A stretch of 50,021 bases of DNA from an uncultured Eubacteriales bacterium (GCA_900542005.1 UQLW01000024.1:1-50021); one strand, 5' to 3'. Positions 24,273-33,377 are shown, counted from the stretch's first letter. Numbers and translations: made by a program. The notes: a model not told the origin generated them from the letters alone.

Positions 24273-25514
24273 TTAGCTATAATAGCTGTCCAGCACCTTT
24301 GCCACAGTTTGCGACCATATGGCTAGGTTCTGCGGCTTAAAGCCCACTGTGCTGATATCCTTGAGCACGAACTCCACCGGGCAGCCGTATTTCAGGCAGG
24401 CCTTAACCGTTTCTTCCGTCTCGCGGGCGATCACCGCCGGATCCGCCGCAATCGCCACAAGCGCCGGATTGGGCTTGCGGGCCACCACATAGCTGCCGCC
24501 AATCTGTTCGGCGCAGGATTCCACATTAGCCCAGGGGCTGACGCCGATCTTGCGCAGGTTCGGGATGCGCTTGAGCATTGGGATCTTATTGTCCAGGGCC
24601 TCGCAGCAGCCGTAATAGGTATAGGCAAAGCGTTCCATCAGCGGCAGCGAATAGGCCAAATCAAATTCCCACAGCATCTTGGGGGATACCGAGGTGAACA
24701 TCTGGGCCATGGACCGGAACCAGAGATCCTTCATCCGATGGGGCGGGGGCTGCTCCGGATCCTGAGGGCATCCGGTCACATAGGAGGGCGTGCAATGCAG
24801 CGACGGAACCGTGGCATCCAGGAGGCCCAGCGCTTCATACTGCTGGTAAACCGCCTCCCCCTCCTGGGTAAACTTGGCGATAACCTTGTGGATAAATTCC
24901 GGCCGCTCCAGCATATCGGTAAAGCAGCGCTCCACCCCATGCAGCCGCGGAATTACATCCCACGGCGCATAATACACCCCCACACCCTGCAGCCGGGCCG
25001 GCAGCGCGTCGCCCAGAATCTGCTGCGCGCGCTCCAGGTTCCGGGCGTCGGCCTCAGGATCGGCCGTGATGACCGGCATATGCATCCGCTCCAGGGCCGC
25101 CTCGTCCGGGATCACATCATGGTATTCATGGGATACGATATGGTTCTCCTGGTGGGTGGCAATCTGCCGTTCGTCGGTCGCAAGTCCGTTCCCTGTGGAG
25201 GAAAAGGTTTTGCTCACCGGATAGAAGGGCTCCATCAGCGCATCGCAGGCAAAATGCCGGCGGCGGTACAGCGCCCGCCGGAAAAAGGTCTCCATCCGCT
25301 GCGCCTCCGGGTCCTCCGTGCGCAGGGTGAGCTCTCCATCCCCGTTCATCTCATGCCAGGGGATCTCGTCGATCAATACCGGCGGCCGCACCAGCTTCAG
25401 GTCGTTGGTGTCCCGCATCCGCCGGATCGCATCCTGCTGCCGTTCATCGGTGGCAATCTCCCCATATTGCTTGGCCAGCTCCCGCAGGAGCCCGATCTCT
25501 TTTTGGGTTATCAT
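24273..25514 (-). CDS. Uroporphyrinogen decarboxylase (URO-D) family protein
   Basis: This 413-residue protein belongs to the broad URO-D superfamily seen in anaerobes, where most members are methyltransferases or cobalamin/methyl-transfer partners rather than haem enzymes. Supporting segments are 'EIPWHEMNGDGELTLRTED' near residue 50, 'WFRSMAQMFTSVSPKMLWEF' in the middle and 'YYGCCEALDNKIPMLKRIP', a likely metal-binding Cys region. No haem genes surround it. ATG at 25514 has AGAGGT seven bases upstream; a GTG nine bases earlier overlaps this site. It follows the MATE gene by 71 bases. Confidence 0.82.
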   Translation of the reverse strand: MITQKEIGLLRELAKQYGEIATDERQQDAIRRMRDTNDLKLVRPPVLIDEIPWHEMNGDGELTLRTEDPEAQRMETFFRRALYRRRHFACDALMEPFYPVSKTFSSTGNGLATDERQIATHQENHIVSHEYHDVIPDEAALERMHMPVITADPEADARNLERAQQILGDALPARLQGVGVYYAPWDVIPRLHGVERCFTDMLERPEFIHKVIAKFTQEGEAVYQQYEALGLLDATVPSLHCTPSYVTGCPQDPEQPPPHRMKDLWFRSMAQMFTSVSPKMLWEFDLAYSLPLMERFAYTYYGCCEALDNKIPMLKRIPNLRKIGVSPWANVESCAEQIGGSYVVARKPNPALVAIAADPAVIARETEETVKACLKYGCPVEFVLKDISTVGFKPQNLAIWSQTVAKVLDSYYS

Positions 25515-25585
25515 GGGCGGCACCTCTTTTATCGCGCTTTTTTGCCGGCCATACCGGCCGGCGCTTCCGGGTTTATCCTATTCTA

Positions 25586-26911
25586 TCATAGCCCCGGGGA
25601 AACATCCATAGGGAATAGGCCCGCGCGGCGGCGCCAAAAAAGGGTTGCCGCCAGGACCACCGCCTCAGTTGCCGGGAAGGCCAGCCATAGCCCCGTCATA
25701 TCCCAAAGCCTGGAAAAAAGCAGCGCAGCCGGCGCCAGGACGGCGAAGCCGCGTAATACCGCGATCACCTGGGCCGGCCTTACCCGGTCCAGGCAGGTAA
25801 AGAGCACGCACAGAAGGATATTGACGCCGGCAAAGGCGCCGCCTAAAAAATACAGGCACATCCCCTTCTCCGCGATAGCCTGCAGCACTGGGTTTCCCTC
25901 ACGGTTAAAGGCCGCCACGATGGGGCCCGCCCCCGCCGCTATCAGCGCGTAAAGCGCCGCCGATAGGCTCAGCACCAGCGTCAGCCCATAGCGGGCCAGC
26001 CTGCGGACCTCATCCAGCCTGCCCTGGCCAAAGCTGCGGCTGGCCAGGGGCTGAATCCCCTGGCCGATCCCTGTGTAGAGGGCGACGACCACCAACGACA
26101 GGTTGGCTACCACGCCATAGGCCGCCACGCCCAAATTGCCCTGCAGCCGCAGGATGATAGCGTTGAAGAGGATCATGACCACGCCGGAGGATACCTCCGT
26201 GACCAACGACGGAAGGCCGCAGCCCGCAATCGTCCAGGCGAGGCGGGCCGAGGGCCTGCACCGCACCGGCCGGAACCGGTTGCGCCGCCTGAAAAAGAAG
26301 GGGGAAAGCACAGCAAGGCTGATGACCGGCGCCAGCCCGGTGGCCAGCACCGCGCCGAAGATGCCCATATCCAGCGGGAAGATGAAGATATAGTCCAGCG
26401 CCACATTGGACAGGCTTCCGGCGACCATGGCCAGCATCGAAAGCTGAGGCGCGCCGTCGTTGCGCACAAAGCACAGCAGCACATCGTTGAGCAAAAAAGC
26501 GGGCGAAAACAGCAGCAGCACCTGAAGATAGGTCCGGCTCATGGCAAACACGTCCCCGTCGGCCCCCAGCCACCGGGCGATGGGCCCGGACGCCGCTATC
26601 CCCAGCGCCAAAAGGGCCGCGGCCAGCGCGAGGCCCAGCCCCAGCGTATGGGTGAAGGCCGCGTCCCCGTCCTCCCCCCGCCCCTGATGGCGCAGGATTG
26701 TATAGCGCGTAGCGCCGCCCATACCCAGCATCAGCCCGCATCCATGGATAAAGCTGTAAACCGGGATCGCCAGGTTCAGGGCGGCCAGGCCCCGGCTGCC
26801 CAGGCCCCGGGCCACAAAAAAGGTATCGGCCAGGATATAGCAGGACAGGCCCAGCATGCCCAGCACGTTGAGCGAAACATACCGCAAAAATTCACGCAGG
26901 GATTTGTTCAT
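25586..26911 (-). CDS. MATE family efflux transporter
   Basis: This 441-residue protein has about twelve membrane helices and matches the MATE family (NorM/DinF/YeeO type), which exports cationic drugs or metabolites with Na+ or H+ exchange. It begins 'MNKSLREFLRYVSLNVLGML' and has the MATE-like 'ILADTFFVARGLG' and 'GMGGATRYT' segments in the first 80 residues. The ATG at 26911 has GGAAAGGAG upstream. The leader preceding it has a good promoter and an attenuator-like hairpin, so expression is probably controlled by RNA structure. Confidence 0.88.
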   Translation of the reverse strand: MNKSLREFLRYVSLNVLGMLGLSCYILADTFFVARGLGSRGLAALNLAIPVYSFIHGCGLMLGMGGATRYTILRHQGRGEDGDAAFTHTLGLGLALAAALLALGIAASGPIARWLGADGDVFAMSRTYLQVLLLFSPAFLLNDVLLCFVRNDGAPQLSMLAMVAGSLSNVALDYIFIFPLDMGIFGAVLATGLAPVISLAVLSPFFFRRRNRFRPVRCRPSARLAWTIAGCGLPSLVTEVSSGVVMILFNAIILRLQGNLGVAAYGVVANLSLVVVALYTGIGQGIQPLASRSFGQGRLDEVRRLARYGLTLVLSLSAALYALIAAGAGPIVAAFNREGNPVLQAIAEKGMCLYFLGGAFAGVNILLCVLFTCLDRVRPAQVIAVLRGFAVLAPAALLFSRLWDMTGLWLAFPATEAVVLAATLFWRRRAGLFPMDVSPGL

Positions 26912-26930
26912 GGGATGCGCTTCTCCTTTC

Positions 26931-27021
26931 CAAAAAGAAAACGCCAGCGCGATCTGTCTTCCATGGCCTAACGACAGGTCGCCTGGCGCCCGTATTCTTT
27001 ACCCGGCGGCAAAGAACGGCG
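26931..27021 (-). promoter_or_regulatory. Attenuator-like leader RNA of the MATE gene
   Basis: Within the MATE 5' leader a 15-base-pair stem (arms 26942-26957 and 26973-26988: CGCCAG, GCGA and CTGTC with their complements, one bulge and one mismatch) is followed by a TTTTCTTTTT tract that touches the ribosome-binding site. A second hairpin (27011-27021 with 26987-27000: CGCCGTTCTTT against AAAGAA..GGGCG) shares two bases with the terminator arm, so the two folds compete. This is the layout of a transcription-attenuating riboswitch or ligand sensor. It matches no class I can recall. Confidence 0.55.
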
Positions 27022-27040
27022 TATTGATTGAGTTGAAGAG

Positions 27041-27069
27041 AGGATACCACAGCCGCCCATCCTTGTCAA
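27041..27069 (-). promoter_or_regulatory. Promoter of the MATE gene
   Basis: On the minus strand a consensus TTGACA (27064-27069), a 17-base spacer and TATCCT (27041-27046). The leader from here to the MATE start is about 120 bases. Confidence 0.7.
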
Positions 27070-27110
27070 CAAAAAATGCCGGAGGACGCATCCATGCATC
27101 CTCCGGCATT
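27070..27110 (-). terminator. Intrinsic terminator of the sugar isomerase operon
   Basis: A 12-base stem (AATGCCGGAGGA with its complement, 27075-27086 and 27099-27110), whose loop can add a GCAT/ATGC pair, followed on the minus strand by about six T residues. Confidence 0.88.
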
Positions 27111-27123
27111 ACCGCCTGCCGCG

Positions 27124-28005
27124 CTACCGCAGCGAAGCGACGATCTCCTTCAGGTTCGCGCAGGCCCACTCTACAGCGGTCATGGGATCCTCCACGCCTT
27201 CAAATTCCACGACAACCGTGCCGTCAAAGCCGGCGTTCTTCAGCACCTGCAGGCACTGGCGCACCGGAACCTGCCCATGGCCCACGATGGTACCACGGAT
27301 GCCGTTGCCGCCGCGGGTGGTCAAGAAGCCCTGCCCCGCCGGGAAGAACTCGCCGCCCTTCTTGACAATGAAATCCTTGGCATGGGCATGGACCGCCACG
27401 GTGGACAGGTTGGAAACGCCGTGCACCGGATCCTCGTCGGCACAGAGGAAGTTGCCCATATCGGTCAGCGCGCCGAAGTTCTTATGGTTCACCGTGCTGA
27501 TCAGATGCAGCACGCGGTCAGAATCCTGGAAGAAAAACCCATGGTTCTCCGTGCAGGTCTTAACGCCCTTGCCCTGGGCATACTCTGCCACCTTGCGGAT
27601 GCTGGGCGCGATGTACTCGGCCACGCGCTCGAAGGTGACCAGGTTCTTCTCCCTGTCCACGCCCCAGCAGGCGTCGAATCGCATGATGGGCGCGCCCACC
27701 GCCGCCGCCACGTCTGCATTACGGATCAGATATTCGGCCTCCGCCTCGGGGCCGCCCTCACCCAGGAAATTGGAGCTGCAAAGATAAGCGGCCACCGCAA
27801 TACCGGCCGCCTCGCAGGCGGCCTTGAATTCGGCTGCCTTGGCAAAGGTCGCCTCCGTCACCTCGCGGTTGTCGGGCAGATAGTTGTTCAGCAGCTCAAT
27901 GGCCTCGTAGCCCATCTTGGCGGCGATGGCCGGCAGCTCCATCAGGCCGACCTTGCCTTCGGTCATCAGGCGGTTAAAGGAATAGGAACTTACGCCAATT
28001 TTCAT
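27124..28005 (-). CDS. Sugar phosphate isomerase/epimerase (TIM barrel, xylose-isomerase-like)
   Basis: This 293-residue TIM-barrel protein of the AP_endonuc_2/IolE-like family isomerises or epimerises ketoses or inosose-type cyclitols. It begins 'MKIGVSSYSFNRL' and has metal-ligand-like segments 'MRFDACWG', 'TCTENHGFFFQDSD' and 'VAVHAHAKDF'. GAGGAGG precedes the ATG. It is 53 bases downstream of the Gfo/Idh gene and shares its transcript. The AraC gene is divergent, so inducible sugar or inositol breakdown is likely. Confidence 0.85.
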   Translation of the reverse strand: MKIGVSSYSFNRLMTEGKVGLMELPAIAAKMGYEAIELLNNYLPDNREVTEATFAKAAEFKAACEAAGIAVAAYLCSSNFLGEGGPEAEAEYLIRNADVAAAVGAPIMRFDACWGVDREKNLVTFERVAEYIAPSIRKVAEYAQGKGVKTCTENHGFFFQDSDRVLHLISTVNHKNFGALTDMGNFLCADEDPVHGVSNLSTVAVHAHAKDFIVKKGGEFFPAGQGFLTTRGGNGIRGTIVGHGQVPVRQCLQVLKNAGFDGTVVVEFEGVEDPMTAVEWACANLKEIVASLR

Positions 28006-28058
28006 GTTGTCCTCCTCTTATGCGTCATGGGAACCGGAAGGGCGTCCTGCCCGCCGGA

Positions 28059-29213
28059 TCAGATTTCGGGGATCTCGACCTCTACTTCGCATCCGCAGGC
28101 AGCCGACTTGGCGATGGAGTCGATGATCGCCTGGTTATAGAGGATCTGGCTGGTGGGCACAGGCGCCGCGCCGCCGGTCTTGACCGCGTCCAGGAAGGAA
28201 CGGATCTTCTTGTCAAAGAGGCCGGGGCCATGGTTTTCGATCACCGGGATCACCGTCTCCACCATCTGGCCGGCCACATCGTGGTAGATGGTCATGGGGC
28301 CGCCCACAGAGCCGTTCCAGCACTCGGTGGAAGGGATCCGCAGCGAACCCTTCTTGCCCATGATGATGGTATCTCCGGGCGTATCCAGGTGCATGGCCCA
28401 CGCAATGCGGAAATCCAGGATGACGCCGCCCTCCAGGCGGATAAAGGCCGCGGCAAAATCGTCCACGTCGAAGCGCGCCGCGTCCTCCGGCTTCTGGTAA
28501 TCGGTGCTGGTGCCAAAGAAGTTGGAGGTATAGCCGGTTACGGTTAGGGGCTTGGGGTAGCCGATGGCGTTGAGCACCATATCCAGCGAATAGCAGCCGA
28601 TGTCGCCCAGCGCGCCGATGCCCGCCGTACGCTTCTCGATAAAGGTGCTGTTGGGGATGCCGCGCCGGCGGCCGCCGCCGGTCTGGATATAATAGATTTC
28701 GCCCAGTTCGCCGGATTCGACGATCTTCTTGACCATCTTCATGTTTTCATCCAGGCGGGGCTGGAAGCCGATGGACAGGATCTTGCCGCTGGCGCGCTCG
28801 GCCCGCATGATCTCCACCGCTTCCTCCGTGGTGACGCACATGGGCTTCTCCAGCAGCACATGTACGCCGTGGTTCAGTGCCTCAATGGCGCACTGGGCAT
28901 GGGTCATGTTATAGGTGCAGATGCTGACGGCGTCGAGCTCCTCGCTGTCCAGCATGCTCTTGTGATCGGGATAGAAATGCACGCCTTCCACGCCGTAGCG
29001 CTTCATGAAGGCTTCAGCCTTGCCCTCGATGAGGTCGGCTGCCGCCACAATCTGCACGTCGGGCATACGCAGGTAGCTCTCGATATGGCTCTCGGCGATC
29101 CAGCCGGTGCCAATGATGCCGATCTTCAGGATTCTGCCGGGATCCACCACCGTCATGGTGTCGTCAGAAGCCTTCTGGAACTGGTTCAGAACCTCGTCTC
29201 CAACCTTTGCCAT
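28059..29213 (-). CDS. Gfo/Idh/MocA family oxidoreductase
   Basis: This 384-residue NAD(P)-dependent dehydrogenase acts on a sugar or cyclitol. The Rossmann loop 'KIGIIGTGWIAESH' begins near residue 30, after an unusual 28-residue N-terminal extension. 'HVLLEKPMCVTTEE' carries the conserved EKP lysine, and 'GALGDIGCYSLDM' contributes the catalytic Asp/His-like region. The ATG at 29213 is preceded by GGAG seven bases upstream; a farther ATG at 29270 has no site. It is the first gene of the isomerase operon. Confidence 0.87.
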   Translation of the reverse strand: MAKVGDEVLNQFQKASDDTMTVVDPGRILKIGIIGTGWIAESHIESYLRMPDVQIVAAADLIEGKAEAFMKRYGVEGVHFYPDHKSMLDSEELDAVSICTYNMTHAQCAIEALNHGVHVLLEKPMCVTTEEAVEIMRAERASGKILSIGFQPRLDENMKMVKKIVESGELGEIYYIQTGGGRRRGIPNSTFIEKRTAGIGALGDIGCYSLDMVLNAIGYPKPLTVTGYTSNFFGTSTDYQKPEDAARFDVDDFAAAFIRLEGGVILDFRIAWAMHLDTPGDTIIMGKKGSLRIPSTECWNGSVGGPMTIYHDVAGQMVETVIPVIENHGPGLFDKKIRSFLDAVKTGGAAPVPTSQILYNQAIIDSIAKSAACGCEVEVEIPEI

Positions 29214-29364
29214 TTTTGTTCTCCTTATTTTGTTTTGGCCCCATGACAATTTGCGCTGCCATCGGGGCAAATGATTCCGCCTTCATAGGGGCGTTTCGTC
29301 TGATGCGATGAATCGGACACTCGATATCTGGGACAATTATACCATATTTATCTTATCGCGAACC

Positions 29365-29373
29365 TGCTATAAT
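29365..29373 (+). promoter_or_regulatory. Extended -10 promoter of the AraC gene
   Basis: TGCTATAAT: TG extension (29365-29367) plus a consensus TATAAT (29368-29373), 55 bases before the AraC start in the divergent region shared with the Gfo/Idh operon. Confidence 0.55.
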
Positions 29374-29428
29374 AGTCGTGTCAAAGCAGTGCGAATCACT
29401 GACAAAACGCGCTAAAGGGGGCCATGCC

Positions 29429-30214
29429 ATGCTGCAGATGTACGAGCACCAGCGGGACGACATGCTGACCACCACCTGCTGGCGCAAGCGGAACGACTTC
29501 TGCGCCCCGCACTTTCACAGCTCGATTGAGCTGGTCTATACCCTCAGCGGCTGCCTGAGCGCCACGGTGGACGGCCAGATCATCGAGCTCACCGAGGGGC
29601 AGCTTCTGCTCAATTCGAGCTACACCATCCACAGCTACTCCACCGAGCGGGACGCAGAAACGGTCATCGTCATCATCCCCCTGCCCTTTGTGCCCACGCT
29701 GCAGCGCAAGCTGGCCCAGCACGCCTTTGCCAGCCATGTATACGAAGATACAGATGGCGAGCTGCGCCGGCTGCTGACGATGATGCACGATCACTGGGAA
29801 GGCAGCTGCGAAGCCACCCGCAAGGGCTATTCCTACCTGCTGCTGGGCCTTTTGATCGACCGCGTGGGCCTGGTGGAGGCCCGCGGCAGCGAAAATACCG
29901 GGCTTATCAAGGATATCCTCATCTATTTGCAGCAGCACTATACCGGCGATATTTCCATGCAGCAGCTGGCCCGCCATTTCGGCTACAGCAAAAGCCGCTT
30001 CTCCCACCTTTTTAATGAGCAGCTGGGCTGTACGCTGGCCGAATACGTCAATTCCCTGCGGTGCCAGCACGCTTCGCAGCTGCTTTTGGAGACCAAGCAG
30101 CCGGTCATGGACATCGCCCTGCAGGTGGGCTTTGAGTGCGTGCGCACCTTCTACCGCGCCTTTAAGCGGTATTACGGCGTAACGCCCAGCCAATATACCC
30201 GGGCCCGCGGCTAG
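29429..30214 (+). CDS. AraC family transcriptional regulator
   Basis: This 261-residue regulator has an N-terminal cupin ligand domain ('PHFHSSIELVYTLSG', residues about 27-41) and a C-terminal pair of helix-turn-helix units starting near residue 165 ('ISMQQLARHFGYSKSRFSHL' and 'PVMDIALQVGFECVRTFYRA'). It is divergent from the isomerase-dehydrogenase operon, which is the most likely target. The ATG at 29429 follows AGGGG by eight bases; an ATG at 29424 is out of frame and a longer start at 29378 lacks a site. Confidence 0.9.
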   Translation: MLQMYEHQRDDMLTTTCWRKRNDFCAPHFHSSIELVYTLSGCLSATVDGQIIELTEGQLLLNSSYTIHSYSTERDAETVIVIIPLPFVPTLQRKLAQHAFASHVYEDTDGELRRLLTMMHDHWEGSCEATRKGYSYLLLGLLIDRVGLVEARGSENTGLIKDILIYLQQHYTGDISMQQLARHFGYSKSRFSHLFNEQLGCTLAEYVNSLRCQHASQLLLETKQPVMDIALQVGFECVRTFYRAFKRYYGVTPSQYTRARG

Positions 30215-30223
30215 CGGGCGCCC

Positions 30224-30242
30224 GCCCTTCGGGGCTTTTTTT
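30224..30242 (+). terminator. Terminator of the AraC gene
   Basis: A GCCC-TTCG-GGGC hairpin with the stable TTCG loop (30224-30235), followed by seven T residues. The stem is short but the upstream GC palindrome may add to it. Confidence 0.65.
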
Positions 30243-30260
30243 GTTGCCTTTTGCCCCTCT

Positions 30261-31736
30261 TTACAGCGTTACGCCGTCCTTGAAAATGGCGATCTCCCGG
30301 TAGCCCCGCGCTTCGCCCCGGGTGGGCGCGCCCTCCGCGGTCCGGCAGACAAGCTCCAGCAGGGCGTCCCGCGCCCCGTCCCACCCGGCCCCCTCCAGCA
30401 GCGATCCTGCGTTAAAGTCGATCCACGCGGGCTTGGAGCGGGCCAGGGCGCTGTGGGTTGCGATTTTCAGCGTGGGCACAGGCCCGCACAGCGGCGTGCC
30501 CCGGCCCGTGGTAAAAAGCACCAGCTGCGCACCGGCGCAGGCCAGCCCTGTCACCGCGCACAGGTCGTTGCCCGGCCCGTCCAGCAGCGCCAGGCCCGCC
30601 TCCCCGGCCGTCTCCCCCATATGCAGCACCTGCGTCACCGGGGCCCGTCCGCCCTTCTGGGTGCAGCCCAGGGATTTCTCCTCCAGCGTGGTTATGCCGC
30701 CCTCACGGTTGCCAGGCGATGGGTTCTCATAGACCGGCTGGCCATGACGGACAAAGTAATCCTTGTAATCCTGGATCATGGAGGCCGCACGGTCAAAGAG
30801 CGCCTGGCTGGCGCACCGGTTCATAAGCTCCCGCTCGGCGCCGAACATCTCCGGCACCTCGGTTAAAACAGCGGTTCCGCCAGCCGCTATCACCGCCTCG
30901 GCCACCCTGCCCAGCAGCGGGTTGGCTGTGATCCCGGAAAAGCCGTCGGAGCCGCCGCATTTCAGGCCGATGACCAGCCTGTCCGCCCCCAGCAGGCTCC
31001 GCCGGTCCTTCGCCGCCTCACGGGTCAGCCCATCCAGGATGGCCAGGGCCGCCTGCTCCTCGTCCGCCTCCCCCTGGCATTCCATCATCGCCACGCGCCG
31101 CCCCTTCAGCTCGCCCAGAAAGGGCCGCAGCGATCCAATGGAGTTATTTTCACAGCCCAGCCCCAGGATCAGCACCGCCGCCGCGTTGGGGTGCCGGGCC
31201 AGCGCCGCCAGCGTCGCCTGGGTGTGGGCCAGGTCATCGCCCAGCTGCGAGCAGCCATAGGGGTGCGGATAGGCCCATATACCGTCCACCCGCGCCCCAA
31301 AGCAGGCCCGGGCCCGCTCTGCGATTCGCTGCGCCGTGTGGTTGACGCAGCCCACGGTGGGCAGGATCCACACCTCGTTGCGGATGCCGGCGCGGCCGTC
31401 GGGCCTTAGGTAGCCCCGAAAGGCAACCGGCTTATCCGCCGCACGCAGGGCCGTACCCTGAGGCTCGAAGCGGTAGGCTGCCTGCTCCGTCAGCGCGGTG
31501 CGCAAGTTATGGGTATGCACCCATTCCCCGGGGTTGATGGCCCGGGACGCCACGCCGATGGGGCAGCCGTATTTGAAGATGGGCTCCCCAGCCGCCCGGG
31601 GCGCCAGCGCCACCTTATGCCCGGCCGGCACCGGCTCTGCCAGCGTCACGCCGCCCACCGGCTCCCCGGCCGAAAGATCCCGCAGCGCGACGGCCACATG
31701 GTCGTCGGGATGAATGCGAATCCAACCGTCACCCAT
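30261..31736 (-). CDS. uxaA: Altronate dehydratase family protein (UxaA)
   Basis: This 491-residue protein is a fused N- plus C-domain UxaA. Altronate dehydratase makes 2-keto-3-deoxygluconate from D-altronate in galacturonate breakdown. Residues about 1-90 form the SAF domain ('RIHPDDHVAVALRDLSAGE'), and the rest has the hydratase core with 'PTVGCVNHTAQR', 'YGCSQLGDDL' and 'LKCGGSDGFSGITANPLLG', cysteines that may bind an iron centre. AGGAGG sits six bases before the ATG, inside the uxaB gene, with an eight-base overlap. It is the second gene of the uxaBA operon. Confidence 0.88.
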   Translation of the reverse strand: MGDGWIRIHPDDHVAVALRDLSAGEPVGGVTLAEPVPAGHKVALAPRAAGEPIFKYGCPIGVASRAINPGEWVHTHNLRTALTEQAAYRFEPQGTALRAADKPVAFRGYLRPDGRAGIRNEVWILPTVGCVNHTAQRIAERARACFGARVDGIWAYPHPYGCSQLGDDLAHTQATLAALARHPNAAAVLILGLGCENNSIGSLRPFLGELKGRRVAMMECQGEADEEQAALAILDGLTREAAKDRRSLLGADRLVIGLKCGGSDGFSGITANPLLGRVAEAVIAAGGTAVLTEVPEMFGAERELMNRCASQALFDRAASMIQDYKDYFVRHGQPVYENPSPGNREGGITTLEEKSLGCTQKGGRAPVTQVLHMGETAGEAGLALLDGPGNDLCAVTGLACAGAQLVLFTTGRGTPLCGPVPTLKIATHSALARSKPAWIDFNAGSLLEGAGWDGARDALLELVCRTAEGAPTRGEARGYREIAIFKDGVTL

Positions 31737-33162
31737 GGCGAACCTCCTGCATCGCTTTTTCCAGCGTCCGGGCCATGCCGGCCCTTTCGATTGCCTCCAG
31801 GTCGCGGGCCACCACCTCTGTCAGCCCCGGCATTTCATCAAGCGGCTCCCCCCATACTGCCTGGTTGGCCATGATGCGCGCCGCCCGGCAGGCAACGCTT
31901 TCCGCCCTTCGCGGCGCGAAGGCGGAAAGCACGGCTTCATCCTCCGATACATCCGCCCTCCGCTGCCCGTACAGCGCGCACAGGGCGGCCAGCGCCAGCA
32001 CGGTCAGCCGCGGCAGGCAGCCCTGCCTGGCCTGGTAGCCCTTGAGCGGCGGCAAAAGCCGCGCGCGGAATTTGCTGGCTGAGTTCATGGCGATGCTGGC
32101 AAGCAGATGCCGGTTATAGGGATTGCGGTAGCGCTGCAGCACCTGACGGGCAAAGGCCCCTTCCCCCTCCAGGCCCATCGCCGGCATAATTTCATGGTAC
32201 AAAAGCGTCTCGACCATGGCGCGGAGCGCCGGATCCTCCATGCAGGCTCCCACCGTGTCCAGCCCTGCCATCAGCCCGACTGACGCCATGGCCGTATGCG
32301 GGCCGTTGAGCATTGCCACCTTCCGGAGGCGATAGGGCTCCACGTTGCCGGTGAAAACCACCGGGCAGCCCGCAGCGGCCAGCGGAAGGCGCTCTTTCAG
32401 CGTCTCCGGTCCCTCGATCACCCACAGGCTGTCCGGCTCTGCCGCGTCCAGCAGCTCGTCCCGGTAGCCCAGATTGGCAAAGGCCGCGTCCGCTTCCCCT
32501 TCCGGGTAGCCGGTCACGATCTGATCCACCAGGGTATTGGCAAAGACCTGCGTCTCTTCCAGCCAGCTTAGGAAGCCCCCGCCCAGCCCCCAAGCCTGGG
32601 CATGGCGGCGCACGCAGTCCTTGAGCGCGTCCCCATTGCGCTCGATCAGCTCGCAGGGCAAAAAGACAAGCCCGCCGCCCGCACCCTGGAAGGCGCGGTA
32701 ACGCTCCCACAGCAGCCGGGCGATCTTCCCCGGGAAGGAGGCGGGCGGCGCGTCCTCCAGCCGGTCCTCCGGCCGGTATACGATGCCGGCTTCGGTCGTA
32801 TTGCTGATAACCACCCGAAGCTCGCGGCTGCGGGCGCAGGCCAGCAGCCCCTCGAAATCCCGGTAGGGATCCAGCCCGCGGGTCACCGAGCGGATCAGGC
32901 GGAGCCGCTCCACTTGCCCCTGCCCGCCCATCCCCCGCAGCCATACGGTATAAAGCCCATCCTGCCGGTTCAGGGGCTCCACACCGCGGCCCGCCCGGGG
33001 CTGAACCACGCAGACGCCCCAGTCCAGCCCCAGGGCCTCGTTCATTTCGTCCACCATCCGCGCGGCAAAGGCCCGGAGGAAGCGCCCCTCTCCGAACATG
33101 AGCACACGCTCACAGGCAGGCCGCCGCCAGCCCGTTATGTTTTGATTGCTGATCCTGTCCAT
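31729..33162 (-). CDS. uxaB: Tagaturonate reductase (UxaB)
   Basis: This 477-residue member of the mannitol/tagaturonate dehydrogenase family reduces D-tagaturonate to D-altronate with NADH. Supporting segments: 'VLMFGEGRFLRAF' near the N-terminus (Rossmann region), 'ISNTTEAGIVY' near 123, 'LPCELIERNGDAL' near 168 and 'NGPHTAMASVGLMAG' near 284, which holds the catalytic His area. The start at 33162 has AGGAGG five bases upstream. With uxaA it forms two steps of the galacturonate pathway; uxaC and the keto-deoxygluconate genes are absent from the window. Confidence 0.9.
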   Translation of the reverse strand: MDRISNQNITGWRRPACERVLMFGEGRFLRAFAARMVDEMNEALGLDWGVCVVQPRAGRGVEPLNRQDGLYTVWLRGMGGQGQVERLRLIRSVTRGLDPYRDFEGLLACARSRELRVVISNTTEAGIVYRPEDRLEDAPPASFPGKIARLLWERYRAFQGAGGGLVFLPCELIERNGDALKDCVRRHAQAWGLGGGFLSWLEETQVFANTLVDQIVTGYPEGEADAAFANLGYRDELLDAAEPDSLWVIEGPETLKERLPLAAAGCPVVFTGNVEPYRLRKVAMLNGPHTAMASVGLMAGLDTVGACMEDPALRAMVETLLYHEIMPAMGLEGEGAFARQVLQRYRNPYNRHLLASIAMNSASKFRARLLPPLKGYQARQGCLPRLTVLALAALCALYGQRRADVSEDEAVLSAFAPRRAESVACRAARIMANQAVWGEPLDEMPGLTEVVARDLEAIERAGMARTLEKAMQEVRHG

Positions 33163-33377
33163 CTTCGCCTCCTATCTTGATTCAGTATACCGTGGCCGCC
33201 GCCTTCAGGCCATGGTGGATTTTGCCCTCTCCCCTGCAGCGAAAATCCGGCCTATCCGTCCTGCGGCCGCAGCCTTCGGCGGAAAAAGAGGATAATTTGC
33301 AAAAAGGGGCTTGCAAGATGCGGCTTTTTACGATAAAACCTTATTGGAATATGATGATAGCTAGGAGAGATGCATCC

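Noticed and set aside
25543..25572. GCCGGCC hairpin between MATE and URO-D genes as a terminator
   Set aside because: On the minus strand it is followed by A residues, not T residues, so it is not an intrinsic terminator in the direction of transcription.
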